Position numbers and translations under genes: made by a program | Notes under the pieces: model-generated | What the model was told of the DNA's origin: nothing | The model's database searches: none | What the model saw: the letters and a program-made list of their open reading frames with translations, nothing else | Assembly: GCF_002964605.1 (NCBI RefSeq) | Contig: NZ_PQDH01000003.1 | Span: 62,001 to 126,000 of the forward strand | Reading direction: 5' to 3' | Source of the DNA: Vallitalea okinawensis | GTDB taxonomy: Bacteria > Bacillota > Clostridia > Lachnospirales > PQDH01 | Length of the DNA stretch: 64,000 bases | Part shown: in pieces, positions 26,091-34,685 of the stretch | Position numbering within the stretch: position 1 is the first letter of the stretch | Layout: the number at the start of each line of letters is the position of its first letter

Positions 26091-26864
26091 TCATAATCCT
26101 AACAAATTAGGTAAGTCATTTATATTATCAATTACAAAATCAGGCTGCACAAGAGAACTTTTTAATGTGTCTTCATGATAGACACCAGTCTTCACAAGTG
26201 CTGCAGTTGCTCCAATATTTTTTGCCCCCAAAATATCTGTTTTGATATCATCACCAATAACCAGAGTATTTTCTGGCTGACTATTGGTTCTCTTTAACCC
26301 CATATAAAAAAAATCTTTAGATGGCTTACCCATAAGAATGGCTTCACTTTCGCAAGCTATTTCAAACATTTTCACGAAAGCACCTGTGTTGATGCTATAA
26401 CCATCCACGTCGATGTACCATAAAGTTTTGGATAAAGCAATAATCTTAGCTCCATTTTTAATCATCCTGAACACTTTATTAATTTCTTCAAAGGATACCT
26501 TATCACAAAAATCACCAATAACGACGTAATCGGGATTATTAACATTTCGATTGACACCTACTAAGCTTTCGAATACATCATCAGTGACTAAAGGATAAAA
26601 TAACTTATCATTATTTTGCTCAATAAATACCTTCACAGCAGATACAGGTGTATATATTTCTTCTTCTTTAACATCAAGACCCTTTTTTAATACTCTTTGA
26701 TAAACATCCTTTATACTCCGCCCATCTGTATTGGTAATAAAACTTAAATGGTAGTTATGCTCTCTAAGCTTTCTAATTGTTTCATTAGAGCCATTAATGG
26801 CTACACCCTTTTCATACAAAGTCCCATTTAAATCAAATATAATTGTATCTATATGTGTTAACAT
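26091..26864 (-). CDS. HAD-IIA family phosphatase (NagD-like)
   Basis: HAD hydrolase of the NagD/PGP branch. Motif I FDLNGTLYEKG (nucleophile Asp11, acid Asn13 replacing the usual Asp), motif II ITNTDG, motif III GKPSKDFF and motif IV VIGDDIKTDILGAKNIGA. The 257 aa include the class IIA cap between motifs II and III. The Asp-to-Asn change at the D+2 position is unusual for HAD phosphatases and may alter activity. A purine-rich G8 SD lies just before the ATG. It precedes the LysE gene and follows another HAD gene. Confidence 0.83.
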   Translation of the reverse strand: MLTHIDTIIFDLNGTLYEKGVAINGSNETIRKLREHNYHLSFITNTDGRSIKDVYQRVLKKGLDVKEEEIYTPVSAVKVFIEQNNDKLFYPLVTDDVFESLVGVNRNVNNPDYVVIGDFCDKVSFEEINKVFRMIKNGAKIIALSKTLWYIDVDGYSINTGAFVKMFEIACESEAILMGKPSKDFFYMGLKRTNSQPENTLVIGDDIKTDILGAKNIGATAALVKTGVYHEDTLKSSLVQPDFVIDNINDLPNLLGL

Positions 26865-26888
26865 ATAACCCCCCCTTTTTTTTAATCA

Positions 26889-27554
26889 TTAGAAACTTTC
26901 AAACAGATACTTTCTAAAATCTTCTACTGATGAAAAATATACATCAGCCTTTTCCTTCATAAATTGCTCTATGTCTTTTACTTGATGCGACCAACCTGCA
27001 CAGGCAAAAGTTACATTGCTATTGTTAGCCATATCCATGCCTGGCTTGAGATCATCCACGACTAACACCTCTGACTCTTTAAGATCAAAAGTATCCATAA
27101 TCACTTTAACAGGATATGTGCTTGGTTTTCTTTTACTTTCTTCCAGTTCCCATCCCAGGATTAAATCTGGCGTTATACTACTTTTGCATGAATAATGACG
27201 CTCTATTTGATCTTTTTCAGAATGCGATACAACAGTAATGATTCCACCTAGCTTTCTAAACTCTTCTAATATTTCTATAAACCCTTCATAAAAATCTGGT
27301 ATCTTAGAAGTGGTATACTCTCTCCATATTTTATACTGATATTCCTGTTCTTCAGTGGAATATTTTAAAATATCCTTACATAATTCCATAAACCCAGGAT
27401 TAAAACAATAATTGGTAAAGTCTTCTATAGTCAATTCAGCATCCGGTCTTAAGACTTTCATTGATGCTAGAAAAGATGGGTAATGTATCTCTGGTGTACT
27501 CTTAACAGCAGTATCATCATGGTCTAAAATTAGACATTTATATTTTAATTTCAT
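26889..27554 (-). CDS. HAD superfamily hydrolase
   Basis: HAD phosphatase of 221 aa. Motif I LILDHDDTAV contains the DxD pair, with an unusual His between the aspartates. Motif II is TVVSHSE, Lys is in KRKPSTYPVK, and motif IV is VLVVDDLKPGMDMANN. The helical cap lies at ~20-95. AAAGGA lies before the ATG. The substrate is unknown. It is the first of two adjacent HAD genes, 24 nt apart, downstream of the hexosaminidase gene. Confidence 0.83.
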   Translation of the reverse strand: MKLKYKCLILDHDDTAVKSTPEIHYPSFLASMKVLRPDAELTIEDFTNYCFNPGFMELCKDILKYSTEEQEYQYKIWREYTTSKIPDFYEGFIEILEEFRKLGGIITVVSHSEKDQIERHYSCKSSITPDLILGWELEESKRKPSTYPVKVIMDTFDLKESEVLVVDDLKPGMDMANNSNVTFACAGWSHQVKDIEQFMKEKADVYFSSVEDFRKYLFESF

Positions 27555-27601
27555 ATATGAGTCCTTTCTTTCTACAAATCTATTATACTAGCGAATCTAG
27601 A

Positions 27602-29209
27602 TTACTTTTTTTCTTTTATATTATGATAAAGAGCTTTAACCGTCTCCAGATTAAGAAGAGGTATGAAGAATTTAAGTACCTGTAATTTGGCTTTAATACC
27701 TTTTATATCTGCTTCTTCTGTTGTGGCTACATGATAACCAATTTCCCTTAGGAATTTAGTGAAATATAACATTCTTTTTTTAAAATCTTCATAATTTAAT
27801 TGATGTTTCCAAGACCATCCTACTTCACTTAGTGCTGAAAGCCGTGGTAATGTCATCCATTCAGCTTTCTCAATCCGTTCAATATATTCTGTCCATAAAG
27901 GTGCTTCAATACCGATTATCGCCTTCTCGTTATCTGGTAATATTCCTTCTAGTATAGGGTTATAGTTATAAGTTTTGCTTAATGGTGTCATGCCATAAGG
28001 GTAATCTAAGTAATAGTGAAAGAAGTCAGATATTATCACTTGGCGACCGGATTCAATAGCTTTCGTTGTATGCATAGCTTTCTTACCATCCATCCAATGT
28101 TGAATCATAATACTAGAATCTAGACAACTAGCTTTCAGTGACTCATTCCAAGTTATAATCCTTTTCCCCATACTGTCTAAGTATTGTGCTAATCGGTTAA
28201 TAAAATAACCTTGTAGTTCTTCTTCATTAGCTAGACCTTCAACTTCCATGCGCCTCCTGCAATGCTTACATAATTTCCACCTAGTTTTTGGTGCTTCATC
28301 ACCCCCTAAGTGAATATATGGACTAGGAAACATCTCACATACTTCATCTAGGACATTGAAAAGAAATTCAAAAGTAGTTTCTTTTCCAGCACAGGCAATA
28401 TTGTCTATAATACCAAATTTTGTGGCTACATCTAATGGTTGCTCATTGCAACTTAGATGTGGATAAGCTGCCAAAGCTGCTTGAAAATGACCTGGCACAT
28501 CGATCTCAGGTATGATGGTTATAAATCTACTTGCAGCATAATCTACAATTTCCTTAATCTCCTCTTTCGTATAATAACCAGAATGAATCCGGTCATCAGA
28601 TTTATTGCCTACAATGGTCTCCTTACGGAAAGAACCTATTTCTGTTAAGAGAGGATACTGATTAATCTCAATTCGCCATCCTTGGTCTTCTGTAAGGTGC
28701 CAGTGAAAATAGTTTAATTTATGTAAGGAAGCCAAATCAATCATTTTTTTAATAGCATTCTTATCAAAAAAGTGACGGCACACATCCAGCATATACCCAC
28801 GGTAAGTAAAGCGAGGCATGTCCTCTATAAATACTGGATCGATTCTCCAATTACCATCTAAATCCCTAAGGGCATTATAGATCAGTTGTAATAAACTCTG
28901 CATTCCATAGAATAACCCTTGATGTGTGGAAGAATTAATTTTTATACTTAACCTAGAGACTTCCAGCTGATACCCTTCTTTACCTAATACCTTTAGTTGG
29001 CTATCCATATTCAAATGGATACCAGTTTCTTCGATATTTTGGTCTACTTTTGGAGAAATACTAAGATACTGAGTTAAAAGCTCTTGAAGTAGAAGCATAT
29101 CTTTTTCTAAACACTCTTCTCCTCTGATTGGAGTTTCTTCATTAAAAACAAATGCATCTCCATTTTTTAAAAGTGCTTTTACTGGCTTTGGTATAATAGG
29201 TATTATCAT
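27602..29209 (-). CDS. Beta-N-acetylhexosaminidase, GH20
   Basis: Family 20 glycoside hydrolase removing terminal beta-linked GlcNAc or GalNAc. The GH20b beta domain covers ~1-130 and the catalytic barrel ~133-470. The catalytic Asp304-Glu305 pair lies in HLGGDEAPK. Other conserved parts are MLDVCRHFF, NYFHWHLTEDQGWRIE, IPEIDVPGH and MIQHWMDGKKA. The 535-aa protein has no signal peptide, so it is cytoplasmic and probably acts on imported chitooligosaccharides or cell-wall fragments. GGAGGAATTAT precedes the ATG. An inverted repeat just before the SD (29222-29256) may regulate it. The enzyme needs the substrate acetamido group for catalysis. Confidence 0.93.
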   Translation of the reverse strand: MIIPIIPKPVKALLKNGDAFVFNEETPIRGEECLEKDMLLLQELLTQYLSISPKVDQNIEETGIHLNMDSQLKVLGKEGYQLEVSRLSIKINSSTHQGLFYGMQSLLQLIYNALRDLDGNWRIDPVFIEDMPRFTYRGYMLDVCRHFFDKNAIKKMIDLASLHKLNYFHWHLTEDQGWRIEINQYPLLTEIGSFRKETIVGNKSDDRIHSGYYTKEEIKEIVDYAASRFITIIPEIDVPGHFQAALAAYPHLSCNEQPLDVATKFGIIDNIACAGKETTFEFLFNVLDEVCEMFPSPYIHLGGDEAPKTRWKLCKHCRRRMEVEGLANEEELQGYFINRLAQYLDSMGKRIITWNESLKASCLDSSIMIQHWMDGKKAMHTTKAIESGRQVIISDFFHYYLDYPYGMTPLSKTYNYNPILEGILPDNEKAIIGIEAPLWTEYIERIEKAEWMTLPRLSALSEVGWSWKHQLNYEDFKKRMLYFTKFLREIGYHVATTEEADIKGIKAKLQVLKFFIPLLNLETVKALYHNIKEKK

Positions 29210-29221
29210 ATAATTCCTCCT

Positions 29222-29256
29222 TTTCCATTACCCTCACAATAATATTCTAATGGAAA
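29222..29256 (-). promoter_or_regulatory. Inverted repeat before the hexosaminidase SD
   Basis: Perfect 9-bp arms TTTCCATTA / TAATGGAAA separated by 17 bp. One arm ends right at the AAGGAGG of the GH20 gene. It could be an operator or an mRNA hairpin. Confidence 0.45.
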
Positions 29257-29270
29257 TTATGGAAAAAGAA

Positions 29271-29306
29271 AAGAAGCAATTTAAGTTTAACTTAAATTTG
29301 CTTCTT
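29271..29306 (-). terminator. Terminator overlapping the rbgA stop
   Basis: Stem AAGAAGCAA(t)TTAAGT / ACTTAAATTTGCTTCTT around the stop codon, followed by a T-rich minus-strand tract (CTTTTCTTTTTC). Confidence 0.78.
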
Positions 29307-30159
29307 CTAAATCTGTTGGAACCTCTAATGTAAAGCGTCCTAATCTACTATTTCTAAATTCATCGACTAATAGATTAGCTGCTCTTTCTATGTCTAATTC
29401 ATTACCAGCTTTTTTAAACCCACGTTTATCGGCAATTTCCTCAATAATGTGTGGTCCATCTAAATGGGATATATCATCTATAGCATAACGATTCTCTATA
29501 GCTGAAGGATAATGCTCTCTTAGGTATTCAGCTAGATTTGTTGAGAGTGTATAAGTATCAAGAATTTCATCTTTAATAGAACCAATATAAGCAACTTTTA
29601 ATGCAATATTTTTATCTTCAAATTTAGGCCATAAAATACCAGGTGTATCCAAAAGTTCTACATCCTTTTTTAACTTAATCCATTGCTTACCTTTAGTAAC
29701 TCCAGGCTTATTGCCAGTCTTAGCGCTAGCCTTACCTACAAGTTTATTGATAAAAGTGGATTTGCCTACATTGGGGATCCCAACAACCATTGCTCGAATT
29801 GGTCTAAAAATCCTACCACGCTTTTTATCACGTTCAATCTTTTCTTTACATAATTCTCTCGATAACTCAAGTAACCTACCTAAACCTTTGCCATTAATGG
29901 AGTTAATACATACAACCCCGTAACCTTGTTCTTTGTACCACTGGACCCATTGTTTAATGACTTTATCGTCACCAAGGTCACATTTATTAATTGCAATTAC
30001 TCGCTGCTTATTCTTTGATAATTCATTCATATCAGGATTTTTGCTGCTAAAAGGTATTCTTGCATCAACCAATTCGATAACAATATCTACAAGTTTTAAA
30101 TTCTCTTGCATCATCCTTTTAGCCTTTGTCATATGACCTGGATACCATTGTATATTCAT
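29287..30159 (-). CDS. rbgA: Ribosome biogenesis GTPase RbgA (YlqF)
   Basis: Circularly permuted GTPase for late 50S assembly. The order is G4 NKCD (~57), G5 SINGKG, then G1 GIPNVGKST (~128) and G3 DTPG. The N-terminus MNIQWYPGHMTKAKRMM is the RbgA signature. It is 290 aa with the C-terminal RNA-binding helical domain (~200-280). It begins 13 nt after lepB, in line with the rplS-lepB-rbgA order common in Firmicutes. The rnhB gene often found next is absent here. Confidence 0.95.
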   Translation of the reverse strand: MNIQWYPGHMTKAKRMMQENLKLVDIVIELVDARIPFSSKNPDMNELSKNKQRVIAINKCDLGDDKVIKQWVQWYKEQGYGVVCINSINGKGLGRLLELSRELCKEKIERDKKRGRIFRPIRAMVVGIPNVGKSTFINKLVGKASAKTGNKPGVTKGKQWIKLKKDVELLDTPGILWPKFEDKNIALKVAYIGSIKDEILDTYTLSTNLAEYLREHYPSAIENRYAIDDISHLDGPHIIEEIADKRGFKKAGNELDIERAANLLVDEFRNSRLGRFTLEVPTDLEEANLS

Positions 30160-30172
30160 AAACTCACCGCTT

Positions 30173-30709
30173 CTAATAAACTAGCCCTAATTCATTTAGT
30201 GGCCAAATACGAATGCTTGCTTTACCAATTATTTCATCAATAGGAACTAAACCAACTTCAAGATAACGACTATCATAACTGTTATTACGATTATCACCCA
30301 TAACAAAATACTTATCTTCGGATACTGTAAAAGGATATTCAATGTTTCCTGTGTTATAAATATCCTCACTGACATAGTCTTCTTCTAACATAACCTCATT
30401 AACATAGACTTTACCACCGCGAATATCAATTTCGTCTCCTGGTAAGCCAATAACTCGTTTAATGTAGATCTCACTCTCATCACCATTATGTGGGAAAACG
30501 ACGATATCTCCTTTGGCTGGCTCAGCAAAATCATAAATGAACTTATTAATGATTAAAAAATCACCATCGCTTAAAGTTGGTTCCATGGAATGACCGGATA
30601 CTTTAGTATTTTGTGCAACGAAACTAATAATAAACCATACAATAAATAATATAATTGCTATCTCTTTGGTCCAGCTCCAAATCTCTTTCATTAGATCTTT
30701 TCTTTCCAT
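30173..30709 (-). CDS. lepB: Type I signal peptidase (1 of 4 in window)
   Basis: Membrane serine protease that cuts signal peptides off exported proteins. One N-terminal helix (~14-32), the nucleophile Ser41 in SGHSMEPTL and the general base Lys84 in IYIKRVIGLPGDE, plus the C-terminal box GDNRNNSYDSR. At 178 aa it has the short SipS-like form. It is located between rplS (behind a terminator) and rbgA. The other copies at 31.4, 32.0 and 60.8 kb differ mainly in their N-terminal extensions. Confidence 0.93.
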   Translation of the reverse strand: MERKDLMKEIWSWTKEIAIILFIVWFIISFVAQNTKVSGHSMEPTLSDGDFLIINKFIYDFAEPAKGDIVVFPHNGDESEIYIKRVIGLPGDEIDIRGGKVYVNEVMLEEDYVSEDIYNTGNIEYPFTVSEDKYFVMGDNRNNSYDSRYLEVGLVPIDEIIGKASIRIWPLNELGLVY

Positions 30710-30800
30710 TTATAATACCTTCTTTCCCGTATAAAAAATCATGAGACCAACTTAGCCTTAACCTATATAAGCTGTTTCAGTTTCGACTAATGATAACAGA

Positions 30801-30831
30801 AAAAGGGACCTACATCGATAGAGTCCCTTTT
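30801..30831 (-). terminator. Terminator of rplS
   Basis: Stem AAAAGGGAC / GTCCCTTTT with a 13-nt loop, immediately after the rplS stop, ending in T5 on the minus strand. Confidence 0.8.
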
Positions 30832-30840
30832 GTTCACTAA

Positions 30841-31188
30841 CTATTTGATTAATTCTTTTACTTTAGCACGTTTACCTACTCTATCACGTAAGTAGTGAAG
30901 TCTAGCTCTTCTAACTTTACCTCTACGAATCACTTCAATTTTCTCAACGAATGGTGAATGTAATGGCCAAGTTTTTTCAACACCAACACCATAAGAAAGT
31001 CTTCTCACTGTGAAAGTTTCTCTGATACTACCATGTTGTCTCTTGATAACAGTACCTTCGAATACCTGAATTCTTTCACGAGTACCCTCTTTGATTCTGT
31101 TGTGTACACGAATTGTATCACCTACATTAAAAGGTGTAATATCGCTCTTTAATTGTTCTTGCTCTAATTCACGAATGACGTTATTCAT
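30841..31188 (-). CDS. rplS: 50S ribosomal protein L19
   Basis: Ribosomal protein L19 at the 30S/50S interface. Start ATG 31188 ([14 protein letters not shown]): AAGGAGG lies 9 nt upstream, whereas ATG 31197 touches that SD. The 115 aa match the family. The conserved core [23 protein letters not shown] and the basic end [17 protein letters not shown] are clear. It has its own promoter and a ~70-nt leader, so it is not dependent on the trmD operon upstream. Confidence 0.97.
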   Translation of the reverse strand: MNNVIRELEQEQLKSDITPFNVGDTIRVHNRIKEGTRERIQVFEGTVIKRQHGSIRETFTVRRLSYGVGVEKTWPLHSPFVEKIEVIRRGKVRRARLHYLRDRVGKRAKVKELIK

Positions 31189-31199
31189 AATAGTCATCC

Positions 31200-31258
31200 T
31201 CCTTCCATCATAGATGTTCTTACTAAATCATTAATAGCAGAGGACCATCCGTACTCAC
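31200..31258 (-). ncRNA. 5' leader of rplS, possible L19 autoregulatory leader
   Basis: The leader between the promoter and the SD contains a small hairpin (CCG-AGTGAGTA-CGG) and GGTCC/GGAC-like complementarity. Low-GC Gram-positives are known to have an L19 leader RNA here. I cannot confirm the consensus by eye. Confidence 0.35.
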
Positions 31259-31265
31259 TCGGACT

Positions 31266-31294
31266 ATTATAGCATAATACATATTACAATGCAA
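31266..31294 (-). promoter_or_regulatory. Strong sigma-A promoter of rplS
   Basis: Minus strand TTGCAT, 17-bp spacer, TATAAT with an extended TGC before the -10. Confidence 0.8.
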
Positions 31295-31416
31295 TATATT
31301 TATCAAGAAATTTGTCAAAGAAATCATCTATAAAAAAATAATCCAATTTCTTTGTCTGATTCTCCTCTTTTCTGCTTATTACACAGCATTTATTAACCAT
31401 TATAAGTAATCAATAA

Positions 31417-31974
31417 TTATTCAACAAATCCGAATTTTGTAATGGGCCAAATACGTATACTCGCTTTTCCAAGAATTAAGTCTTCTTCAACAGTACCAAC
31501 TATGTTATATCGACTATCCTTACTCTTATTACGATTATCACCCAGGACAAAATAGTTGTTAGCAGGTACAGTTATCGGATAGGTAACAGATGAATCAGTT
31601 GGCATAGTAACCACCTTTATATAGTCTTCCACATATTGTTGCCCATTTATGTATACATAGCCATCTCTGAAATCAATTTCATCACCTGGTGTACCAATAA
31701 TCCGCTTTATATAGCGTTCTGTACGATTACTTTCTGTATGATCAAAAACAATAATATCGCCTCTTTCTGGTTCAGAAAGATGGTATATAAATTTATTAAC
31801 AATTAAAAATTGACCATCTTCTAATGTAGGATACATGGATTCTCCAGAAACAACTGCATTTTGGGCAACAAAAGTTATAAATAAAAAAGCTATCAATACA
31901 CATATAACTAAGTCTCGGATAAAGAGAAAGATCTGCTTACCTTTATTATCTTCACTGACGGATATTTGACTCAT
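31417..31974 (-). CDS. lepB: Type I signal peptidase (2 of 4)
   Basis: Signal peptidase I of 185 aa. One transmembrane helix lies at ~18-38 after a 15-residue cytoplasmic tail. Catalytic Ser47 is in SGESMYPTL and Lys90 in RYIKRIIGTPGDE; the box GDNRNKSKDSR is present. It ends in the IRIWPITKFGFVE tail shared with the neighbouring copies. It follows copy 3 by 65 nt in the same direction, consistent with a tandem duplication. No terminator is evident after it before the rplS promoter. Confidence 0.93.
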   Translation of the reverse strand: MSQISVSEDNKGKQIFLFIRDLVICVLIAFLFITFVAQNAVVSGESMYPTLEDGQFLIVNKFIYHLSEPERGDIIVFDHTESNRTERYIKRIIGTPGDEIDFRDGYVYINGQQYVEDYIKVVTMPTDSSVTYPITVPANNYFVLGDNRNKSKDSRYNIVGTVEEDLILGKASIRIWPITKFGFVE

Positions 31975-32039
31975 CTAATACAACTTCCCTTCTACACTAT
32001 AACGACATCTTCTATAACGATTATTATTCCGACTATTTC

Positions 32040-32624
32040 TCACTTAACAAAACCAAAATCCTTAAATGGCCATATACGCAGTCCTGCTTTTCCTATTATA
32101 TTTTCTTCAGGAATGGTGCCGACCTTGGTAGATCGACTGTCATAACTTACGTCACGATGATCTCCCATAACAAAGTATTCACCTTCTGGTACAGTAACTG
32201 GAAAATCTACATTACCTGTAGCTTCTACATTACCTGTAATATAATCTTCTACTAAAGCTACTCCATTAACATACACAGCTCCATCATGTATATCTACCTC
32301 ATCTCCTGGTAAACCAATAACTCTCTTAATAAAAGGGTTGGCAGGATTATTTTCATAAGGAAACACAATGATATCCTTATAATCAGGCTCAGTAAAATTG
32401 TATATAAATTTATTTATAATGACGTAATCACCATGCTCCAAGGTTGGATTCATGGATGTACCATCTACATATGTATTCTGAGCAACAAAAGTAATAAAGA
32501 GCCAAGCAATAATTAAGCATAGCCCAATATCCCGAACCCATAGCCAAACTGTTCTAAGAAAACTATCATTCTCTTCCACCGAAGTCTTCACATTATCCTC
32601 AACTTTTGGTTCGTTCACTTCCAA
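32040..32624 (-). CDS. lepB: Type I signal peptidase (3 of 4), TTG start
   Basis: Signal peptidase I of 194 aa with a longer acidic cytoplasmic tail (~1-25) before its helix (~30-48). Catalytic Ser57 is in DGTSMNPTL and Lys100 in FIKRVIGLPGDE; the box GDHRDVSYDSR is present. The start is TTG 32624, preceded by GGAAGGTGAT at good spacing; no in-frame ATG precedes the helix. The closeness of the three clustered copies (motifs and tails nearly identical) points to duplication within this locus. It lies downstream of trmD behind a hairpin. Confidence 0.92.
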   Translation of the reverse strand: MEVNEPKVEDNVKTSVEENDSFLRTVWLWVRDIGLCLIIAWLFITFVAQNTYVDGTSMNPTLEHGDYVIINKFIYNFTEPDYKDIIVFPYENNPANPFIKRVIGLPGDEVDIHDGAVYVNGVALVEDYITGNVEATGNVDFPVTVPEGEYFVMGDHRDVSYDSRSTKVGTIPEENIIGKAGLRIWPFKDFGFVK

Positions 32625-32671
32625 ATGATCACCTTCCCTACTGACTACTAAATGATTTTCTTCAAAAAAGA

Positions 32672-32696
32672 AAAAGAGACTAGTCTAGCCTCTTTT
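32672..32696 (-). terminator. Probable terminator after trmD
   Basis: Arms AAAAGAG / CTCTTTT around a CTAG-rich loop, followed by T-rich minus-strand sequence (TTTTTCTTTTTTGAAG). Confidence 0.6.
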
Positions 32697-32790
32697 ATCC
32701 ATCATACCATGTTTTAACATTTATATCAAGATTGGTTCTTTAACTTTTCGTTACGTCATAGTACTCCATTAATACTTCTAATTAGACTCA

Positions 32791-33522
32791 TTAAAGTCCT
32801 TTTGAAGAATTCTTAATAAATCGTTGATCTTCCTCTGATAGGTCTGCCTTATCCAGTAAGTCTGGTCTTTTCTTCAGCGTACGAATTAAGGATTGCTCCC
32901 TTCTCCATTTATTGATATTAGCGTGATGTCCAGATGTTAAGATATCAGGCACACTCTTCCCTAAAAACTCTTTTGGTCTGGTATACTGAGGATATTCCAA
33001 TAGATTATTAGAAAACGATTCATCAACGCTTGAATCATCACTTCCTAATACGCCTGGTACTAATCTTGCAATGGCATCAATCATAACAACCGCACCTAAT
33101 TCGCCACCAGTTAAAACATAATCACCAATTGAAACTTCATCCGTAACAATTTCTTCAATGACTCTTTCATCGATACCTTCATAATGACCGCATAATAAAA
33201 CAAGCTCTTCTTCTTTAGCTAATTCTTTAGCCATCTTTTGATTAAAGGTCTTACCTTGAGGTGTTAAGAAGACAACTCTCTTTTTTTCTTTTCCGTTTAA
33301 TAAGGATTGATAAGCATCATAAATAGGTCCCGGTTGCATAACCATACCTGGACCGCCTCCATAAGGATAATCATCTACCTGATTATGCTTGTTATTAGCA
33401 TAATCTCTAATGTTAATACTATTAACATTGATCAGCTCACTATTGATCGCACGACCTATAACACTATGGCTTACAGTTTCATCAATCATTTCCGGAAATA
33501 ATGTTAGTACGTGAAATATCAT
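32791..33522 (-). CDS. trmD: tRNA (guanine-N1)-methyltransferase
   Basis: SPOUT methyltransferase that makes m1G37 in tRNAs, preventing frameshifts. Typical blocks are [12 protein letters not shown] at the start, [30 protein letters not shown], the knot segment [27 protein letters not shown] and LEYPQYTRP. It has 243 aa, the usual length. The ATG overlaps the rimM stop (ATGA), the classical rimM-trmD coupling. Confidence 0.97.
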   Translation of the reverse strand: MIFHVLTLFPEMIDETVSHSVIGRAINSELINVNSINIRDYANNKHNQVDDYPYGGGPGMVMQPGPIYDAYQSLLNGKEKKRVVFLTPQGKTFNQKMAKELAKEEELVLLCGHYEGIDERVIEEIVTDEVSIGDYVLTGGELGAVVMIDAIARLVPGVLGSDDSSVDESFSNNLLEYPQYTRPKEFLGKSVPDILTSGHHANINKWRREQSLIRTLKKRPDLLDKADLSEEDQRFIKNSSKGL

Positions 33523-34025
33523 AGATCTAGTAACCCTTTCATTAACTCAACTTTCATAAAACCTTCATTTATATTAACTTCTTTGATACATTCTTTGATT
33601 GCCGGAATTAAGAGTTCTTTCTCGCCTTTGACTTTATACACTTCATTTGCTCCTGTAAAGATAATATCATCAACGACACCTAATTCTTGTCCCTCTTCAG
33701 TAATTACTTTTAGGCCATAAATATCACTGATATAGTATTCATCATCTTCTAAGGGTAAAGCCTCTTCACGAGGTATATATATGATGGCTGTTTTAAGCAT
33801 TTCGGCAGTAGTCATATCCTTAACTTCCTCAAAAGTAATGATCAGCACATCCTTTTGATATTGAATCTTAGAGATAGTATACTCTCTAGTTTCTTTCCTA
33901 GTTTTAACTGTTACCTTTTTTAGTAGCTCGAAACGCTTAGGTTCATCTGTTATAGGCATAACCTTTACAGCACCTTTAATTCCATGTGTATTCACTATTT
34001 TACCTATTTCAAAGTATTCACTCAT
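33519..34025 (-). CDS. rimM: 16S rRNA processing protein RimM
   Basis: Maturation factor for the 30S head that binds S19. The N-terminal RimM beta-barrel ([28 protein letters not shown]) and the C-terminal PRC barrel (~95-165, [20 protein letters not shown]) are both present; 168 aa. AGGTGG precedes ATG 34025. It is translationally coupled to trmD. A terminator-like hairpin and a 10-bp palindrome in the 100-bp gap upstream suggest separate control from khpA-rpsP. Confidence 0.95.
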   Translation of the reverse strand: MSEYFEIGKIVNTHGIKGAVKVMPITDEPKRFELLKKVTVKTRKETREYTISKIQYQKDVLIITFEEVKDMTTAEMLKTAIIYIPREEALPLEDDEYYISDIYGLKVITEEGQELGVVDDIIFTGANEVYKVKGEKELLIPAIKECIKEVNINEGFMKVELMKGLLDL

Positions 34026-34057
34026 AGGCTTACCACCTTTATTTTCATTAATTTGAC

Positions 34058-34080
34058 CCTAATTATTCACAATAATTAGG
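34058..34080. promoter_or_regulatory. Perfect palindrome upstream of rimM
   Basis: CCTAATTATT-CAC-AATAATTAGG: 10-bp perfect arms with a 3-bp centre, in the gap between the khpA terminator and rimM. It is an operator candidate or an mRNA hairpin. Confidence 0.45.
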
Positions 34081-34098
34081 ATTAGAATATCAATAACC

Positions 34099-34127
34099 AA
34101 AAAAGGCTAGGGATTCCCCCTAACCTT
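34099..34127 (-). terminator. Terminator inside the rpsP-rimM gene string
   Basis: Stem AAGG-c-TAGGG / CCCTA-a-CCTT just past the khpA stop, followed by T6 on the minus strand. It probably gives partial read-through to rimM-trmD. Confidence 0.65.
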
Positions 34128-34356
34128 ATGGTAAAATTTCTACGACTACTTTCTTTTCTTCTTTTGTAGCAGCCGCTTTAATGACTGTGCGGATTGCTTT
34201 AGCAATTCTTCCTTGCTTACCAATCACTTTTCCCATGTCTTCAGGAGCTACTTTTAGTTCAACAATAACTGAACGCTCTCCTTCAACTTCATTAACTTGC
34301 ACAGCATCAGGATTATCTACTAAGGCTTTAGCAATAACTTCTACTAAGTCTTTCAT
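34126..34356 (-). CDS. khpA: KH-domain RNA-binding protein KhpA
   Basis: 76-aa single KH-domain protein with the GxxG loop in [13 protein letters not shown] (~42-54). KhpA pairs with KhpB/Jag in Firmicutes to bind small RNAs and influence cell elongation; KhpB is not in this window. It lies 26 nt after rpsP, its standard place. The SD GGAGGTG precedes ATG 34356. Confidence 0.94.
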   Translation of the reverse strand: MKDLVEVIAKALVDNPDAVQVNEVEGERSVIVELKVAPEDMGKVIGKQGRIAKAIRTVIKAAATKEEKKVVVEILP

Positions 34357-34381
34357 TCGCTACACCTCCAGCAAACGGCAA

Positions 34382-34627
34382 TTATTCAACGATACCTGCA
34401 TGTTTTAATAACTTACCTACAGTTTCAGTTGGTTGAGCACCTGTTGATAACCATTTCTTAGCTAATTCTTCATTGATTTTAATATCACTTGGTTCAACTG
34501 TTGGGTTGTATGTTCCAATCTCCTCGATAAATCTACCATCTCTAGGAGATCTTGAATCAGCTACTACGATTCTATAAAAAGGAGCTTTTTTAGCACCCAT
34601 TCTTTTTAATCTCATTTTTACTGCCAT
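34382..34627 (-). CDS. rpsP: 30S ribosomal protein S16
   Basis: 81-aa ribosomal protein S16. The start [26 protein letters not shown] is diagnostic, as is [17 protein letters not shown] precedes the ATG. It is the third gene of the ylxM-ffh-rpsP-khpA string transcribed from the promoter at 36438-36466. Confidence 0.98.
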   Translation of the reverse strand: MAVKMRLKRMGAKKAPFYRIVVADSRSPRDGRFIEEIGTYNPTVEPSDIKINEELAKKWLSTGAQPTETVGKLLKHAGIVE

Positions 34628-34685
34628 GTTTTCACCTCCCTAAAACTAATTCTATATATATTCATAACAAAAGGTTATAAATAAT

